Of a stretch of 64,000 bases of DNA, positions 10,006-19,825 are shown piece by piece (position 1 is the stretch's first letter; every line of letters begins with the position of its first letter). Made by a program: the position numbers and the translations under genes. The notes under the pieces are model-generated. The model made no database searches. It had not been told where the DNA came from and worked only from the letters and a program-made list of their open reading frames with translations. Source of the stretch: Limnomonas spitsbergensis. Lineage: Eukaryota > Chlorophyta > Chlorophyceae > Chlamydomonadales. The DNA is taken from positions 434,001-498,000 of the forward strand of contig JAYJMM010000068.1 in assembly GCA_037349105.1 (NCBI GenBank), written 5' to 3'.

Positions 10006-11850
10006 GTGTGGCTCCTGCTGTCGGTGTGTGTCCCGGGGGCGCGAGCCACCGGGCAGGGAGTGCGGGGTGGAGGTTTCACGGCGAGCCAGGGGGCTTTTGT
10101 GTCCGGTCAAGAGGCAGCAGCGAAGCTTACATCCGGCTGGTTGCGCCCGCCAGCGGTCATCCCCATGGGGGGTGCCAGCAGGGCTGGGGGCGCCTACAGC
10201 CAGCGTGGGGACTGGCAACGCAGCAACAGCACTGGCGAGGAAGCGCCGCCCGCGGAGGACGACCCGCAGGCGGCGGAGATGATCGACATGTTCCAGCCGG
10301 GGGGAGTGGTGGAACCACCCTCGGAGTACGTCAAAACAAAGGAGGGGTGGCTGCTGGGCAAGCACCCTGACTTCACTGCGGAACAGCGTGAGAGCCTTGA
10401 GCAGAGCCTCAGGGATCGCCAAGGAGCGTTCGCTTACTCCATGGAGGATCTACCCGGCTACTGCGGCACGCAGGGTGAGTTTACGCTGGCTTTGGAAGAC
10501 GAGGTCAGTTCGTGCTTTCAGAAGTCCAGGGACATGCCACCTCCCAAGGCGGCCATTTTTAAAGAAAAATGCCAGCCGATGATACAGGCAGGTATCATCG
10601 TCAAGGTGCCCCAGGGGGGGCCTATCAAGTTTGCAGCCAACTCAGCGGTAGCAGCCAAAAAGAGTGCTGAGACTGGCGAGTGGACTGACCACCGTATAGC
10701 GCACGATATGCGCAGGTTGAACCTGCGAACGGCTAAGCAGGAGTTTGCCATTCCCAGAATGGAGACTATTTTTCAGAACCTGGGAACGGCCAAGATATTC
10801 AGCAAGGTTGATCTTAGGTCGGGGTTCATGCAGATCCCTATCAAGGCTGAGGACTAGCCTAAGACAGCTTTCTGGATGGGGCCTGACTTTTGGATGTACA
10901 CAAAGCTCAACTTCGGTCTGCGCAATGGGCCTCCCTTCTTTCAGCGTATGATGGAAGAGGAGATTGCCAGGGCAGGCCTGAGTGCTTTCTGCGTGGCATT
11001 CATTGATGACCTGCTAGTGTACAGTGATACACCGGCAGAACACATCAGGCATGTGGAGCTGATGTTGGACATGCTCCACAATGTCGGGTTGAGGGCACAC
11101 CCCGACAAGTCCCTGTTTGGGTGTGCAACGGTAGAGTACCTGGGTCACAATGTGTCGGCCCAGGGGCTCACGCCGCATGCAGCTAAGATAGCAGCGGTTA
11201 TGGCGTTGCCAGAGCCCGCGTCGGTGAAGAACATCCAGGAGGTCATGGGATTCTTGAATTTCTACCGGTGCTACATCCCGGACTTGTCGAAAAAGGCGGC
11301 ATGCATCAACGCGTTGCTGGTCAAGGGGGTCCCGTTTGTGTGGGGGCCAGAGCAGTCGCAGGCGTTCCAGCTGATCAAAACGGAAATGTGTGAGGGCGGT
11401 AGAGTCCTGCGCAGACCAGATTACAGTGGGACAGGGCCAGATGGCAGGGGGCGGCCAAGGCCCTTCTTGTTGTACACAGATTTCTCTAAGCAGGGCATTG
11501 GCGCCGTGCTAGGGCAGTGTGACGACAGCGGGCGGGAATATATGGTGGCATGCACGTCCAGATCCCTGAACAAGAGCGAGAGGAACTATTCCTCGTTCCA
11601 AGGGGAGATGCTGGCTGCAGTGTATGCAGCACGCACGTATCGCCACATGCTGTTTGGGTGCAAGGTGCATCTCATTACTGACCATGAGCCGCTCACTTAT
11701 CTCATGGACAACCAGACGTTGTTGGGCCAGCACGCTCGGTGGGCTCTCATGCTCCAAGAGCTGGACATTACCATTGTCCACCGCTCAGGAGCATGCCACC
11801 AGAATGCGGACATCCGTCCCGTCCAGGTCGCCGCTCCCATCCTCAGCTGA
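10006..11850 (+). CDS. pol: Reverse transcriptase-RNase H of Ty3/gypsy type, interrupted by TAG
   Basis: One frame with a TAG at 10855-10857 that splits the RT fingers/palm. Before it: DHRIAHDMRRLN and FSKVDLRSGFMQI (first catalytic Asp). After it: PKTAF, NGPPFFQRMM and FIDDLLVYSD, with the catalytic Asp pair at 11005-11010. HPDKSLFG, VEYLGHNVS and PEPASVKNIQEVMGFLNFYR follow as in gypsy elements. RNase H shows LYTDFSKQGIGAVLG, FQGEMLAAVYA and LITDHEPL, covering the D, E and D of the active site, and ends at TGA 11848-11850. A single base change at the TAG would explain the break. The copy cannot make full RT unless the stop is read through. Confidence 0.9.
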
Positions 11851-12445
11851 TCGCACGGGGGCCAGGCTTGATACAGCCGCCCCCGAGCCAGCAGTCAAGG
11901 GGGAGGCGAGTGGGAAGCAGGTAGCTTTGCTCACGGGGTTGGGCAGAGTGAACCAGCTGCATGCAGACCAGATGGTGCGCATGGCGCAGGAGGGAAGAAG
12001 GAGAGTACAAATGTTGCGGGCTGCAGAGGCAGCTTGCGTGACAGCCTCAGTGGGACAGGAGATATCCTCTGCCGCCACTGAGGACGATGATCAGGCGCAG
12101 CCTGTCAGCACGGCAGAGCAGGCGTTCAGCAACCGGGAACGAGCCAGGAATATGATCAGTGATGTACTGTCTGACTTGCCTCGGGTGACGCCACCTCACT
12201 TACATGCAGGAGTGGACACAATGTGCCTGCCGGTCCAGGCTGTGCAGGCCATGGAGGCAGAGGGAGTGGTCCTTTTCGAGCCCTTTGGAGGTATGTGCTC
12301 GGGTTTGGAAATGGTCCTCAGGGCAGGTATCCCAGTGGTGCGGTACCTGTATGCGGATATTAGTGAGGAAGTGAGGGAGATCGCTGGGGGTCATAGTGCA
12401 GTTGCACAAACGGTATCCCCAGTTGCTCCCAGTCAAAGCGTTTGA
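11624..12445 (+). CDS. Linker and N-terminal (SAM-binding) part of DNMT3-like methyltransferase
   Basis: Only the part after about 11850 is likely coding; upstream the frame is a shadow of RNase H. Near the end is VVLFEPFGGMCSGLE (about 12266-12310) followed by MVLRAGIPVVRYLYADIS, matching motif I of C5-DNA methyltransferases, the S-adenosylmethionine binding loop, and the DNMT3-like hydrophobic strand and acidic residue after it. The frame then fails at a run of five G (12386-12390). Dropping one G leads directly into the next ORF, where the catalytic motifs lie, so this is the front half of one domain split by a 1-base indel. The roughly 140 residues before motif I are an unrecognised linker. 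Confidence 0.75.
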   Translation: MQHARIATCCLGARCISLLTMSRSLISWTTRRCWASTLGGLSCSKSWTLPLSTAQEHATRMRTSVPSRSPLPSSADRTGARLDTAAPEPAVKGEASGKQVALLTGLGRVNQLHADQMVRMAQEGRRRVQMLRAAEAACVTASVGQEISSAATEDDDQAQPVSTAEQAFSNRERARNMISDVLSDLPRVTPPHLHAGVDTMCLPVQAVQAMEAEGVVLFEPFGGMCSGLEMVLRAGIPVVRYLYADISEEVREIAGGHSAVAQTVSPVAPSQSV

Positions 12446-15365
12446 TGAGGCATTCAGAGCGCTGCCCCAAGATGTGTATGCCATTACGGCGGAGCACCTC
12501 CAGGGGGCAGGCGCCCAGGACGGGCGCCAGTGGTTCATGGTAGCAGGCTGGGAGTGCCAGGATCTTTCGTCAGCAGGCAAGGGGCGTGGACTCGAGGGGG
12601 AAAGAAGCAAGTCTTTCTTCCCGTTAGTCAAGTTGTTGGGCACATTGCAGATCCTGCAGAGGCCTAGGCCGCCCGCATACCTGATTGAAAATGTAGCGAT
12701 GCAGTTAAACCAGAGGAGTGCGAAAGCAAGTGTGGATGCTTTTCATGAGGTGTGCAGGGTCCTGGGGACACCTGCACTGTTTGATGCGGCACATGTGGGG
12801 TCTTACGCCCACCGCACGTGCAACTATTGGGGAAATATCGCCCCAGCAGCGGATATTGAGTATGTGATTTGTGCATCGGAAAGGCCCCACGGGGGAGTCG
12901 TAGACGACATTCTGGACAAGGGCAGCAAGGCCCAGGTAGTCGCATGCCCAGACAATGGGGGGTATCGCATCAATGTGACAGGACATCCCAGGAGGGTGCT
13001 GCCCTGCCTGATGGCAACTCCCGCATCATATTCTTTCAGGAACGGGCAAAATGAGATGGTGTACAGACCCATGGGAGACCTACAGGAGCCCAATGCAAAT
13101 GAACGTGAACGTGCCATGGGGTACGCTGTGGGGTCCACATTGCCCCGCCCAGACTTCCCAGAGGTTGCCAGGAGGGCAGCCCTGGGCAGGTGCATGGATT
13201 CATGGGCACTAGGAGCATGGCTCAATGTCGCGCTCACATGTGCTAAAATCATACCAGAGGAGTTGAAACGCAGAGCACGGCTGCCGGGTCCGGACAGGGA
13301 TCCCGCGCTTGGTGCAACTTTAATGTCCAGCCACTACGCCCTTGCCACCGCAGGAAACGCGTGCTCTGGCAGTGGGGAAGTAGCCGCGTCGTACAGGCAG
13401 TGCCTAGGAGAATCTGCTGCGGCAGATTGGGCCGACGCAACACAGGAACCAGGTGGGAACGCGCATGTGGCAAAAGCAGATGCTGGCAGCGATGTGACAG
13501 GGGACAAAGGGGGTGAGAAAGACCCTACAGGATATCCTGCAGGACCATCGGCCAGGGTGGATGTGTGGGCAGATGAGCCTGTGTTGCGGTTTCTCCGCGA
13601 GAAAACACATGCTCCAGGAACAGAGCTAGGAGAGCAGACCAGGGTACAGCGCAGGGCCGCTCCATTCCAGTGGGAATCAGAGAGGGGAGGAGTGCTGATG
13701 AGACTCACGCCCGACGGTAGACGTTGCGTGGTGCCCAGGCCAGAGGACAGGCTGGCAGTGATCCAGGAAGCCCATGCTGGTACAGGCCATGTTGGCAGCC
13801 ACCGCACGGCTTTCATGGTCATGCAGCAACACTGGTGGCGGGGGCTCAGAGCAGCAGTCAAGAAGGTGGTGCAGGAATGTGGTGTGTGTGACAGGGCCAG
13901 GGCGTCCACATTCAATCACACACAGCCCGACCTGCACCCGCTAGCCATTGAAGGGTTGTTTTTCCGATGGGGAGTAGACCTGTGTGGACCATTCACGACC
14001 ACTCCCAGGGGCAATCGGTTTGTGATGGTGTGTGTGGAGCATTACTCCAAATGGGTGGAGTTGATCCCCATTCCAAGCAAGGCGTCAGATGTGACGGCCT
14101 TGGCTTTCTTTCAAAATGTAGTCGCAAGATTCGGGGGCTGCGCAGAGGTGGTGACGGACCAGGGAACAGAGTTCCAGGGTGAATTCCAAGACATGTTGCT
14201 GGACTGCTTCATTGATCACCGCACCACTTCTGCCAACCATCCCCAGGTAGACGGGCTGTCCGAGAGGGCTGTCCAGACCCTCAAGGTAGGCATGCGCAAG
14301 TGCTGCGAGGAGGGCAGCAACGACGAGTCCTGGGACAAAATGGTGCCTTGGGTGGCCCTAGGCTTCCGCTGCTCGCCACAGCAGGCCACGCACATGGCGC
14401 CATACGAGGTGCTATTCGGGCAGAGACCCACCTTTCCCTCCAGAGTAAGGGCGGACCTGTGGAACACAACCAAGGTGGCAACAGCAGAGGAGGCGGCAGA
14501 CCTGCTCTTGGCCAGAGTGGCCAGGATCAAGGAGGCACTGCCAGTCGCGGGTGAGCATCTGAAAATTGCGCAGCACCGCGACAAGCTGCGGTATGCACGC
14601 ATCCGTGGGGGAGGGTATGTCCCCCAGGTCAGGCGTTTCGCAGAGGGAGATTTTGTGTATGTGAGGTACTCGTCAGAGCGCCGCAGCCTCGATCCCAAGG
14701 CTAGGCCTGAGATTCTAAGGGTGAAGAAGCTGGGGGCGACGGGAACCTTGGTTCTGGAGGGGGCAGATGGCCTCACAGTAACAGAGAATGCTGTCAACTG
14801 TTCTCCGTGCCACTTGCCCAATCTCAGGGGAGTGGTTGATTTCAGTGGAACCAGGCCCAATAACAGCCTGTCTTGCGAGGTGTGCCAGCTGCCTGATCGC
14901 GGGGAAGTGATGCTTTTGTGCGATGTCTGCAACACAGGTTGGCACATGGATTGCTTGGTACCGGCACTCGAAGAGGTGCCTGAGGGCGAGTGGGTGTGCC
15001 CAAGGTGCACACCTGAAGACGAGGGAGCTGGGCCCGTTGCGATACCAGGGCCCGCTAAGGAAGCCCACAGTGTGGTGGGCCAGGGGCGGCCTAGCCCAGC
15101 AGCCAGAGCGGCTGCCAGAGTGGCTCCGGAAGCCAATGTCATGGACAAGCCTGAGGTGGAAGTTATGGCCACCAACCCAGCAACAAGACAAATGGAGCGG
15201 GACATCGCAAGGCCAATGGCGAACGGGTTGTACGACATCTCGTACACCACTGGCAGGGGAGAGGCTGTTGTCACCCCGAGGGCAGTTGCGAGAAGGGCTA
15301 AGGTGGCCAAGGAAGCGGCAAAGGAAGAAGATGAGTCAGCACTTGAAGGGTCTACTGAGACCTGA
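12396..15365 (+). CDS. DNMT3-like methyltransferase catalytic part fused to DDE integrase and PHD finger
   Basis: 989 codons, intact. Residues about 45-75 carry AGWECQDLSSAGKGRGL: the catalytic Cys (codon 12554-12556) in the DNMT3-like C-N/Q-D-L-S setting, with Glu replacing the usual Pro. YLIENV (about 12681-12695) supplies the motif VI Glu; SYAHRTCNYWGNI matches motif VIII; ERERAMGY and ALGRCMDSWALGAWL match motifs IX-X. From about residue 455 comes integrase: an HHCC zinc motif (EAHAGTGHVGSHRT, ECGVCDRA), then Asp in VDLCGPF, Asp in VTDQGTEF and Glu in GLSERAVQTLK. After an SH3-like integrase tail, CEVCQLP, CDVCNTGWHMDC and CPRC form a C4HC3 PHD finger (about 14874-15008). Inferred jobs: methylate DNA, integrate the element, and read a histone tail. 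Confidence 0.9.
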   Translation: MQLHKRYPQLLPVKAFDEAFRALPQDVYAITAEHLQGAGAQDGRQWFMVAGWECQDLSSAGKGRGLEGERSKSFFPLVKLLGTLQILQRPRPPAYLIENVAMQLNQRSAKASVDAFHEVCRVLGTPALFDAAHVGSYAHRTCNYWGNIAPAADIEYVICASERPHGGVVDDILDKGSKAQVVACPDNGGYRINVTGHPRRVLPCLMATPASYSFRNGQNEMVYRPMGDLQEPNANERERAMGYAVGSTLPRPDFPEVARRAALGRCMDSWALGAWLNVALTCAKIIPEELKRRARLPGPDRDPALGATLMSSHYALATAGNACSGSGEVAASYRQCLGESAAADWADATQEPGGNAHVAKADAGSDVTGDKGGEKDPTGYPAGPSARVDVWADEPVLRFLREKTHAPGTELGEQTRVQRRAAPFQWESERGGVLMRLTPDGRRCVVPRPEDRLAVIQEAHAGTGHVGSHRTAFMVMQQHWWRGLRAAVKKVVQECGVCDRARASTFNHTQPDLHPLAIEGLFFRWGVDLCGPFTTTPRGNRFVMVCVEHYSKWVELIPIPSKASDVTALAFFQNVVARFGGCAEVVTDQGTEFQGEFQDMLLDCFIDHRTTSANHPQVDGLSERAVQTLKVGMRKCCEEGSNDESWDKMVPWVALGFRCSPQQATHMAPYEVLFGQRPTFPSRVRADLWNTTKVATAEEAADLLLARVARIKEALPVAGEHLKIAQHRDKLRYARIRGGGYVPQVRRFAEGDFVYVRYSSERRSLDPKARPEILRVKKLGATGTLVLEGADGLTVTENAVNCSPCHLPNLRGVVDFSGTRPNNSLSCEVCQLPDRGEVMLLCDVCNTGWHMDCLVPALEEVPEGEWVCPRCTPEDEGAGPVAIPGPAKEAHSVVGQGRPSPAARAAARVAPEANVMDKPEVEVMATNPATRQMERDIARPMANGLYDISYTTGRGEAVVTPRAVARRAKVAKEAAKEEDESALEGSTET

Positions 15366-15940
15366 TCCTCAGGGAAGGCCGAGCCCAGAGCGGCAAGGCC
15401 GCTGAGCACGTGACGATACCGGTAAGGAGCGGGCAGGCGTCTGCGTAGCAAAAGATGCCTTCAGACGCAGCACGGCTCGTCTGAAATTTGTTTCTCAAAG
15501 AACCATAGCAGCAAGGCTGCAGTAGTACATATGCTGGGGAGATGATGGATGAAGATAATTATTCAATTCGTGTGATGATAACACAACGGGGGGCAGATCC
15601 CGCTGCTACGGCGCACATTTCCTGTGGCCTTGAAGACCAGGTGTCTATGGCGCAGTGGGGCGAGAGCAGCAGTTATTCTTGGCCTGGCCTGATGACTTTG
15701 GAGGAAGCTCTGTTTGCTAGCCGGTAGTGGGCTGAGCAGTTAGGATTTGTAGGATTCCGCGCATGTCCGCATCAGCAGCTGAACTCTGTGGAATTTTTCT
15801 TTTGAAGAAGGCCTGAACCAGGCAGATTTGCTAAAGACGATTTGAGCTTCTACGTACATATTTTCCAGAAGTTTCTTTCAGTACCACCCCTTTTCCGGCT
15901 CCCCGCGCATGCCTGGAGGGCTTAACGCTGGGGAGCGGGG
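15366..15940 (+). other. 3' non-coding region of the retrotransposon, possible LTR start
   Basis: No ORF of note. A G-run preceded by ACAAC at about 15583-15597 could be a polypurine tract, which would put the 3' LTR start just after it. No repeat of this segment exists elsewhere in the window to confirm an LTR, because the 5' LTR is missing. Confidence 0.3.
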
Positions 15941-15942
15941 GG

Positions 15943-17775
15943 CGAGTAAAGTAGTAGGGGCGGTACCCACGAGACAGGGGCACCCAGACAGGCCCTAGAC
16001 GGGAAGACTCTCCTACTAGGGCTGTGCCTTACTGTTATCTTGTTAACAGCTCTTGTATGTAGTACAAGGAGCCTGAGTGTACGACGCTGTACCGTATTTG
16101 TGAGTAGAGGACGCCTCTCTAAGGCGTCCTGACCGGAGTTCACGGTATTTACCATAGTATTGCAGTTACTGCTTTATGGTGCGACAGCTGTCACAGTATA
16201 TTACCGTATACGTGACAGAACCGTTTGAGCCGCCACTAGCGGCCACGGAGCCTCCGCAGCTTCTCTGCGGAGTCTCCTGATTTGAACTGAGACCTAGAAA
16301 CCCGCTTACGCAGGGTGAAGTGCATAATCTACGTACTCTGAATTGGGCCTGCCGGGTCCCTGTATCCCGGCAATAGCCTAAACTAGTTACTTCGTCCCCT
16401 TCTAAAGGACAGACCTCTATTTGTAACAAGTACCGGCCGTCATCTGTGAATGAGACCTTCTGCGTTCCCATAAGTCAGTACCTTAACTCAAGTCAAGCCT
16501 ATACAACCTCTGCTGGTATAGCAGGAGATAGAATCCTCAGTTGAGGACCGAGACCCCTGCCGAAGAAGAAGCACGCAGTCTACGCCTCGGCCACTATCTG
16601 AGATATATCGTATTTGATGTTCGTAGGGGTCTTGCACAGTAGGTCAGATTAGGCAGCTGTAATGAAATCAGAGATACAAGCAAGTTGATGTCATTGCACC
16701 TCTGGGCCATGCTGAAATGAAGCTCGGCCACGTCGGCAAACAAAAAGTCAGCTAGGAAATTCAAGGGAGAAGGCACAAAAGGAAAGAAAGGATGGCAAGT
16801 TCACACACACAAAAACAAGAACATAAAGGTTTAACAAATCGCAACCCCTGAATACTACCCTTCAAAAAGTTCAAGTACAAGTTGCAGAAAACCAGGTGTC
16901 GCACCATAAAGCAGTAATAGTGTCAAAATGGTGGAAGCTGTCCGTACTGCCTGAGTGGCTCACACTACTCACAACTATGGTTCAACACCGTACACACGTG
17001 CACCTTGTACTACAATGCGGAGGCACAAGGGCCATAAAGGGGTAACTAGGTACAGCGTACCATGTAAGAGGGAAGGCTGGCCTACCCGGGCGCCCCTAGC
17101 TGCGGGTACCGCCCCTACTCGTGAGGTTTGCTTCGGGTCCGTGGCGGACTTCTTCCCCACTAAGTGGCGGACGCCTACGGGCGGCCTCAGCGACTACACG
17201 CTGGCCGCGGATGCGCCGCGCGTTAAGCTGTGGCTGGAACCTCTAGATGACAGACACGGAGCTGCGCTTGTAGAGCTAGACTTCAGGCTTTCCTGGTAGC
17301 GAACCGGGCAGGCCGAGCTGGGTCACTTACCGCGTGATGCGGGGGATGCCGTAGACGTAGACTGCGGACGTCGTCCTAGGTCGAGTTGGGCATCTTGCTA
17401 GGGAGTCTATAGCTTGCTATGTCGGCTGGGTAGCTGATCTAGGCTTGACTGTTGACGTGGTACTGACTTTATGCTCTTCACTGGGCATATACTGGATACT
17501 GGCCGGTGCTGTTTACAATTAGAGGTCTGTCCACTTAAAGGAACGAAGTAAGGGACAGTGGGCAAGCCGGGATACAATGTCCCGGCAAGCCCTTATTACT
17601 AAGGTACGGGGAATCTTGGCCTCAGATCTTCCCGAAAGTGGGAAGCTGGGCTTCTAACCCTAAAAGGGGGGCTCCGCAGGGAAGCTGCGGAGTCTCCGGG
17701 GCCGCAGTAGCGGTCCCTACGGTTTTGGCACGTATACTGCATTATACCGTGACACAGGGCCTCCCACCCCTGCCT
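15943..17775. repeat. Two pairs of diverged inverted repeats in scrambled order
   Basis: Segment A (about 15943-16195) is the reverse complement of about 16895-17125; shared blocks include GTAGGGGCGGTACCC and TACTGCTTTATGGTGCGACA. Segment B (about 16195-16525) is the reverse complement of about 17395-17775; shared blocks include ACTCCGCAGCTTC, TGTATCCCGGC, GGACAGACCTCTA and CAGTCAAGCCTA-like stretches. A and B touch each other in the first copy, but A' and B' are separated by about 270 bp and are in the opposite order to a simple hairpin. These could be terminal repeats of another element inserted in opposite orientations. Similarity was judged by eye. Confidence 0.6.
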
Positions 17776-17964
17776 GCGGGCTCTCTGACATCCTCTCTGG
17801 TTGGGAGGAAAAAGGAAAGGAACTAAAGGCTAGAGGAAAGACAGAGAGGAGCACAAAGGTCAAAGAAAAAGCCCCCTCCAGAAAACGCAAAAGTCAGACC
17901 GAAGGAACCCTGCCTCTAGAAGCAAGATAGAGACAAAAAGGGAAAGAGCCAGTCCCGATGGAGG

Positions 17965-18660
17965 CAAAAAATGACAGCAGACTAGCCCTCAACAGAGTCT
18001 GGTACATCCTCAACAAAAGCCAGAGCCTCCCACCCATGCCTGCCCTGGTACAACTGCTGAAAGTCTGTGGCGCCCTTCCGAGGGCCGGCCCAACCTCTCG
18101 CCCTCAGCCTCTCCTTCACACTAGGGCATTGAAAGCACACATGCAGCGTATCCTCCACATGTTAGCCGTGTCTCTCAGCCCAGCACCGTTGGCAGTAGCG
18201 TGTGTCACGCTGCTGACCGCTGCTCCGCCCTCTATTATCAGCTGTGCTGGCCGCTCCGAGTGGCAGCTATAAGTTAGTGCACACACGAGCGCACACCCTT
18301 TTGCTTGTGCAGTTCCTGGCGTGCGCCAGCACGGCGCCTGCTGCTGTAGGCTGAAACCAGGCGTGGTAGGAAGCTGCAGACCTGTGTTTGGTGGCGGGGT
18401 CTCTAGGTTCTGCCCGGCCGACGACCTCCATCTGCACCCGCTCATAGGCAGCGTCCACTAGCGCTAGCACCTTCGCGACGGGGAGAGGTTGTAGGTCAGC
18501 CGCTGACTGACGCAGTTTGGCGGCGGCTGCTCCCCGCTCTAGCTCCTCTAAGGCACGTCGCAGTTCACTGCACCAGTCGCATCGACGCTCCAGTGGTCTG
18601 ACAGAGCTCGAGCTGCATATTAGCCATGGCTGCCGCCATGAGTGGGCTGTCTTCATGTGC
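17965..18660 (-). pseudogene. Decayed C-terminal fragment of a retroelement (LINE-like) polyprotein
   Basis: On the minus strand a frame reads RYCQRCWAERHG, a stop, then VEDTLHVCFQCPSVKERL. The C-X2-C then E-D-X3-H-X3-F-X-C-P pattern is the zinc-binding tail found at the C-terminus of many non-LTR retrotransposon reverse transcriptases. Upstream on the same strand a 129-codon ORF (18267-18656, Ala/Leu/Arg-rich, ending with TNL) may be an adjoining piece in a shifted frame. Stops and frame changes show it is dead. The family cannot be fixed from this fragment. Confidence 0.4.
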
Positions 18661-19005
18661 TGCTGGTGCTACCGCTGCACTGTAGAAGCGAAGTACATGG
18701 CGCCACCAGCTTTGTAGCTCTCTCAGGACTCCCCAACTGGCGGCTGAGGCAGGGAGCCCCGCTGCCTGACGCAAGTGCTGTAGAAACCTGGACTACAGCT
18801 TGCTCTGGAGATAGTGTTGCGGTCTGAGGTGTTCGGTGGCCCACACCACATCCCTGTAGTTGGCTGCAGGCGCTGCATACGTGGCCCCGCAAGCCGGATG
18901 CGAGGAGGCAAATTATGCCTCAGGCACACCTTGGCAACACTCATGGCCACCCTTGAGGTTTAATTCATACCTCAATTAAAACTCAAGGAATAAAGGGAGA
19001 TTAAG

Positions 19006-19825
19006 CTGCCATGGAGGCGTGGAGGCAGGCTTGGAGGCATGGAGGCATGTATGGAGGCAGGGAGGCAGGCAGGGAGGCAGGCAGGGAGGCAGGGAGGCAG
19101 GCATGGAGGCCTGAAGGCAGATATAGAAACAGGGAGGCAGGCATGGAGGCAGGGAGGCAGGCATGGAGGCATGGAGGCAGATATAGAAGCAGGGAGGCAG
19201 GCATGGAGGCATGGCGACAGGCAGGGTAGCATGGAGGTAGGTATAGAAGCAGAGAGGCAGGAGGGAGGCAGGCGTGGAGGCATGGAGGCAGGGAGTCAGG
19301 CGTAGAGGCATGGAGGCATGGAGGCAGGCATGGAGGCAGGCAGGGAGGCGGGCATGGAGGCGGGCAGGGAGGCATGGAGGCAGGCAGGGAGGCAGGGAGG
19401 CAGGCAGGGAGGCAGGCATGGAGGTGGGCAGGGGGCGGGCAGGGAGGCATGGAGGCAGGCATGGAGGCAGGCAGGGAGGCAGGCATGGAGGCAGGCAGGG
19501 AGGCAGGCAGGGAGGAGTGGAGGTAGGCATGGAGGCAGGCAGGGAGGCAGGCAGGGAGGCAATCAGGGAGGCAGGCAGGGAGGCTGGGAGGCAGGCAGAG
19601 AAACATGCAGGTAGGCATGGAGCCTTGGAGGCATAATGGCATGGATGCAGGCAGGGAGGCGGGCAGGGAGGCGGGCATGGAGGCGGGCAGGGAGGCATGG
19701 AGGCAGGCAGGGAGGCAGGCAGGAAGGCATGGAGGCAGGGAGGCAGGCAGGAAGGCAGGCAGGGAGGCAGGCAGGGAGGCAGGCAGGGAGGCAGGCATGG
19801 AGGCATGGAGGCAGGGAAGCAGGCA
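19006..19825. repeat. Minisatellite of GGCA/GGGA-type short units
   Basis: About 820 bp of imperfect GGAGGCAGGCAGGGAGGCAT-like sequence built from 4-bp modules (GGCA, GGGA, TGGA). It is purine-rich on the plus strand. Long Cys/Pro/Leu-rich minus-strand ORFs and Gly/Arg-rich plus-strand ORFs across it are by-products of the repeat. Confidence 0.95.

Larger units (their letters stand above)
1..15600 (+). mobile_element. Giant Ty3/gypsy-like LTR retrotransposon, 5' end outside window
   Basis: The domain order is gag-like ORFs with CCHC knuckles, aspartic protease, unrecognised ORFs, reverse transcriptase, RNase H, C5-methyltransferase, integrase (zinc motif plus DDE core) and PHD finger. RT and RNase H before integrase is the Ty3/gypsy order, and RT motifs (VDLRSGF, FIDDLLVYS) and the RNase H TDHEPL motif agree with that clade. 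Coding sequence alone spans about 15.3 kb, far more than the 5-6 kb usual for the family. The 5' LTR lies outside the window and I could not delimit a 3' LTR; a G-rich tract near 15587-15597 could be the polypurine tract. The 3' limit given is therefore approximate. Several in-frame stops and one likely frameshift suggest a recently decayed copy or heavy use of recoding. Confidence 0.85.

Noticed and set aside
14216..15451. 411-codon minus-strand ORF opposite the integrase
   Set aside because: Antisense shadow of the integrase/PHD reading frame, with no domain of its own.
16955..17299. 114-codon plus-strand ORF ending LVELDFRLSW
   Set aside because: The tail looks somewhat protein-like, but the ORF crosses inverted repeat A' and has no homologue I recognise.
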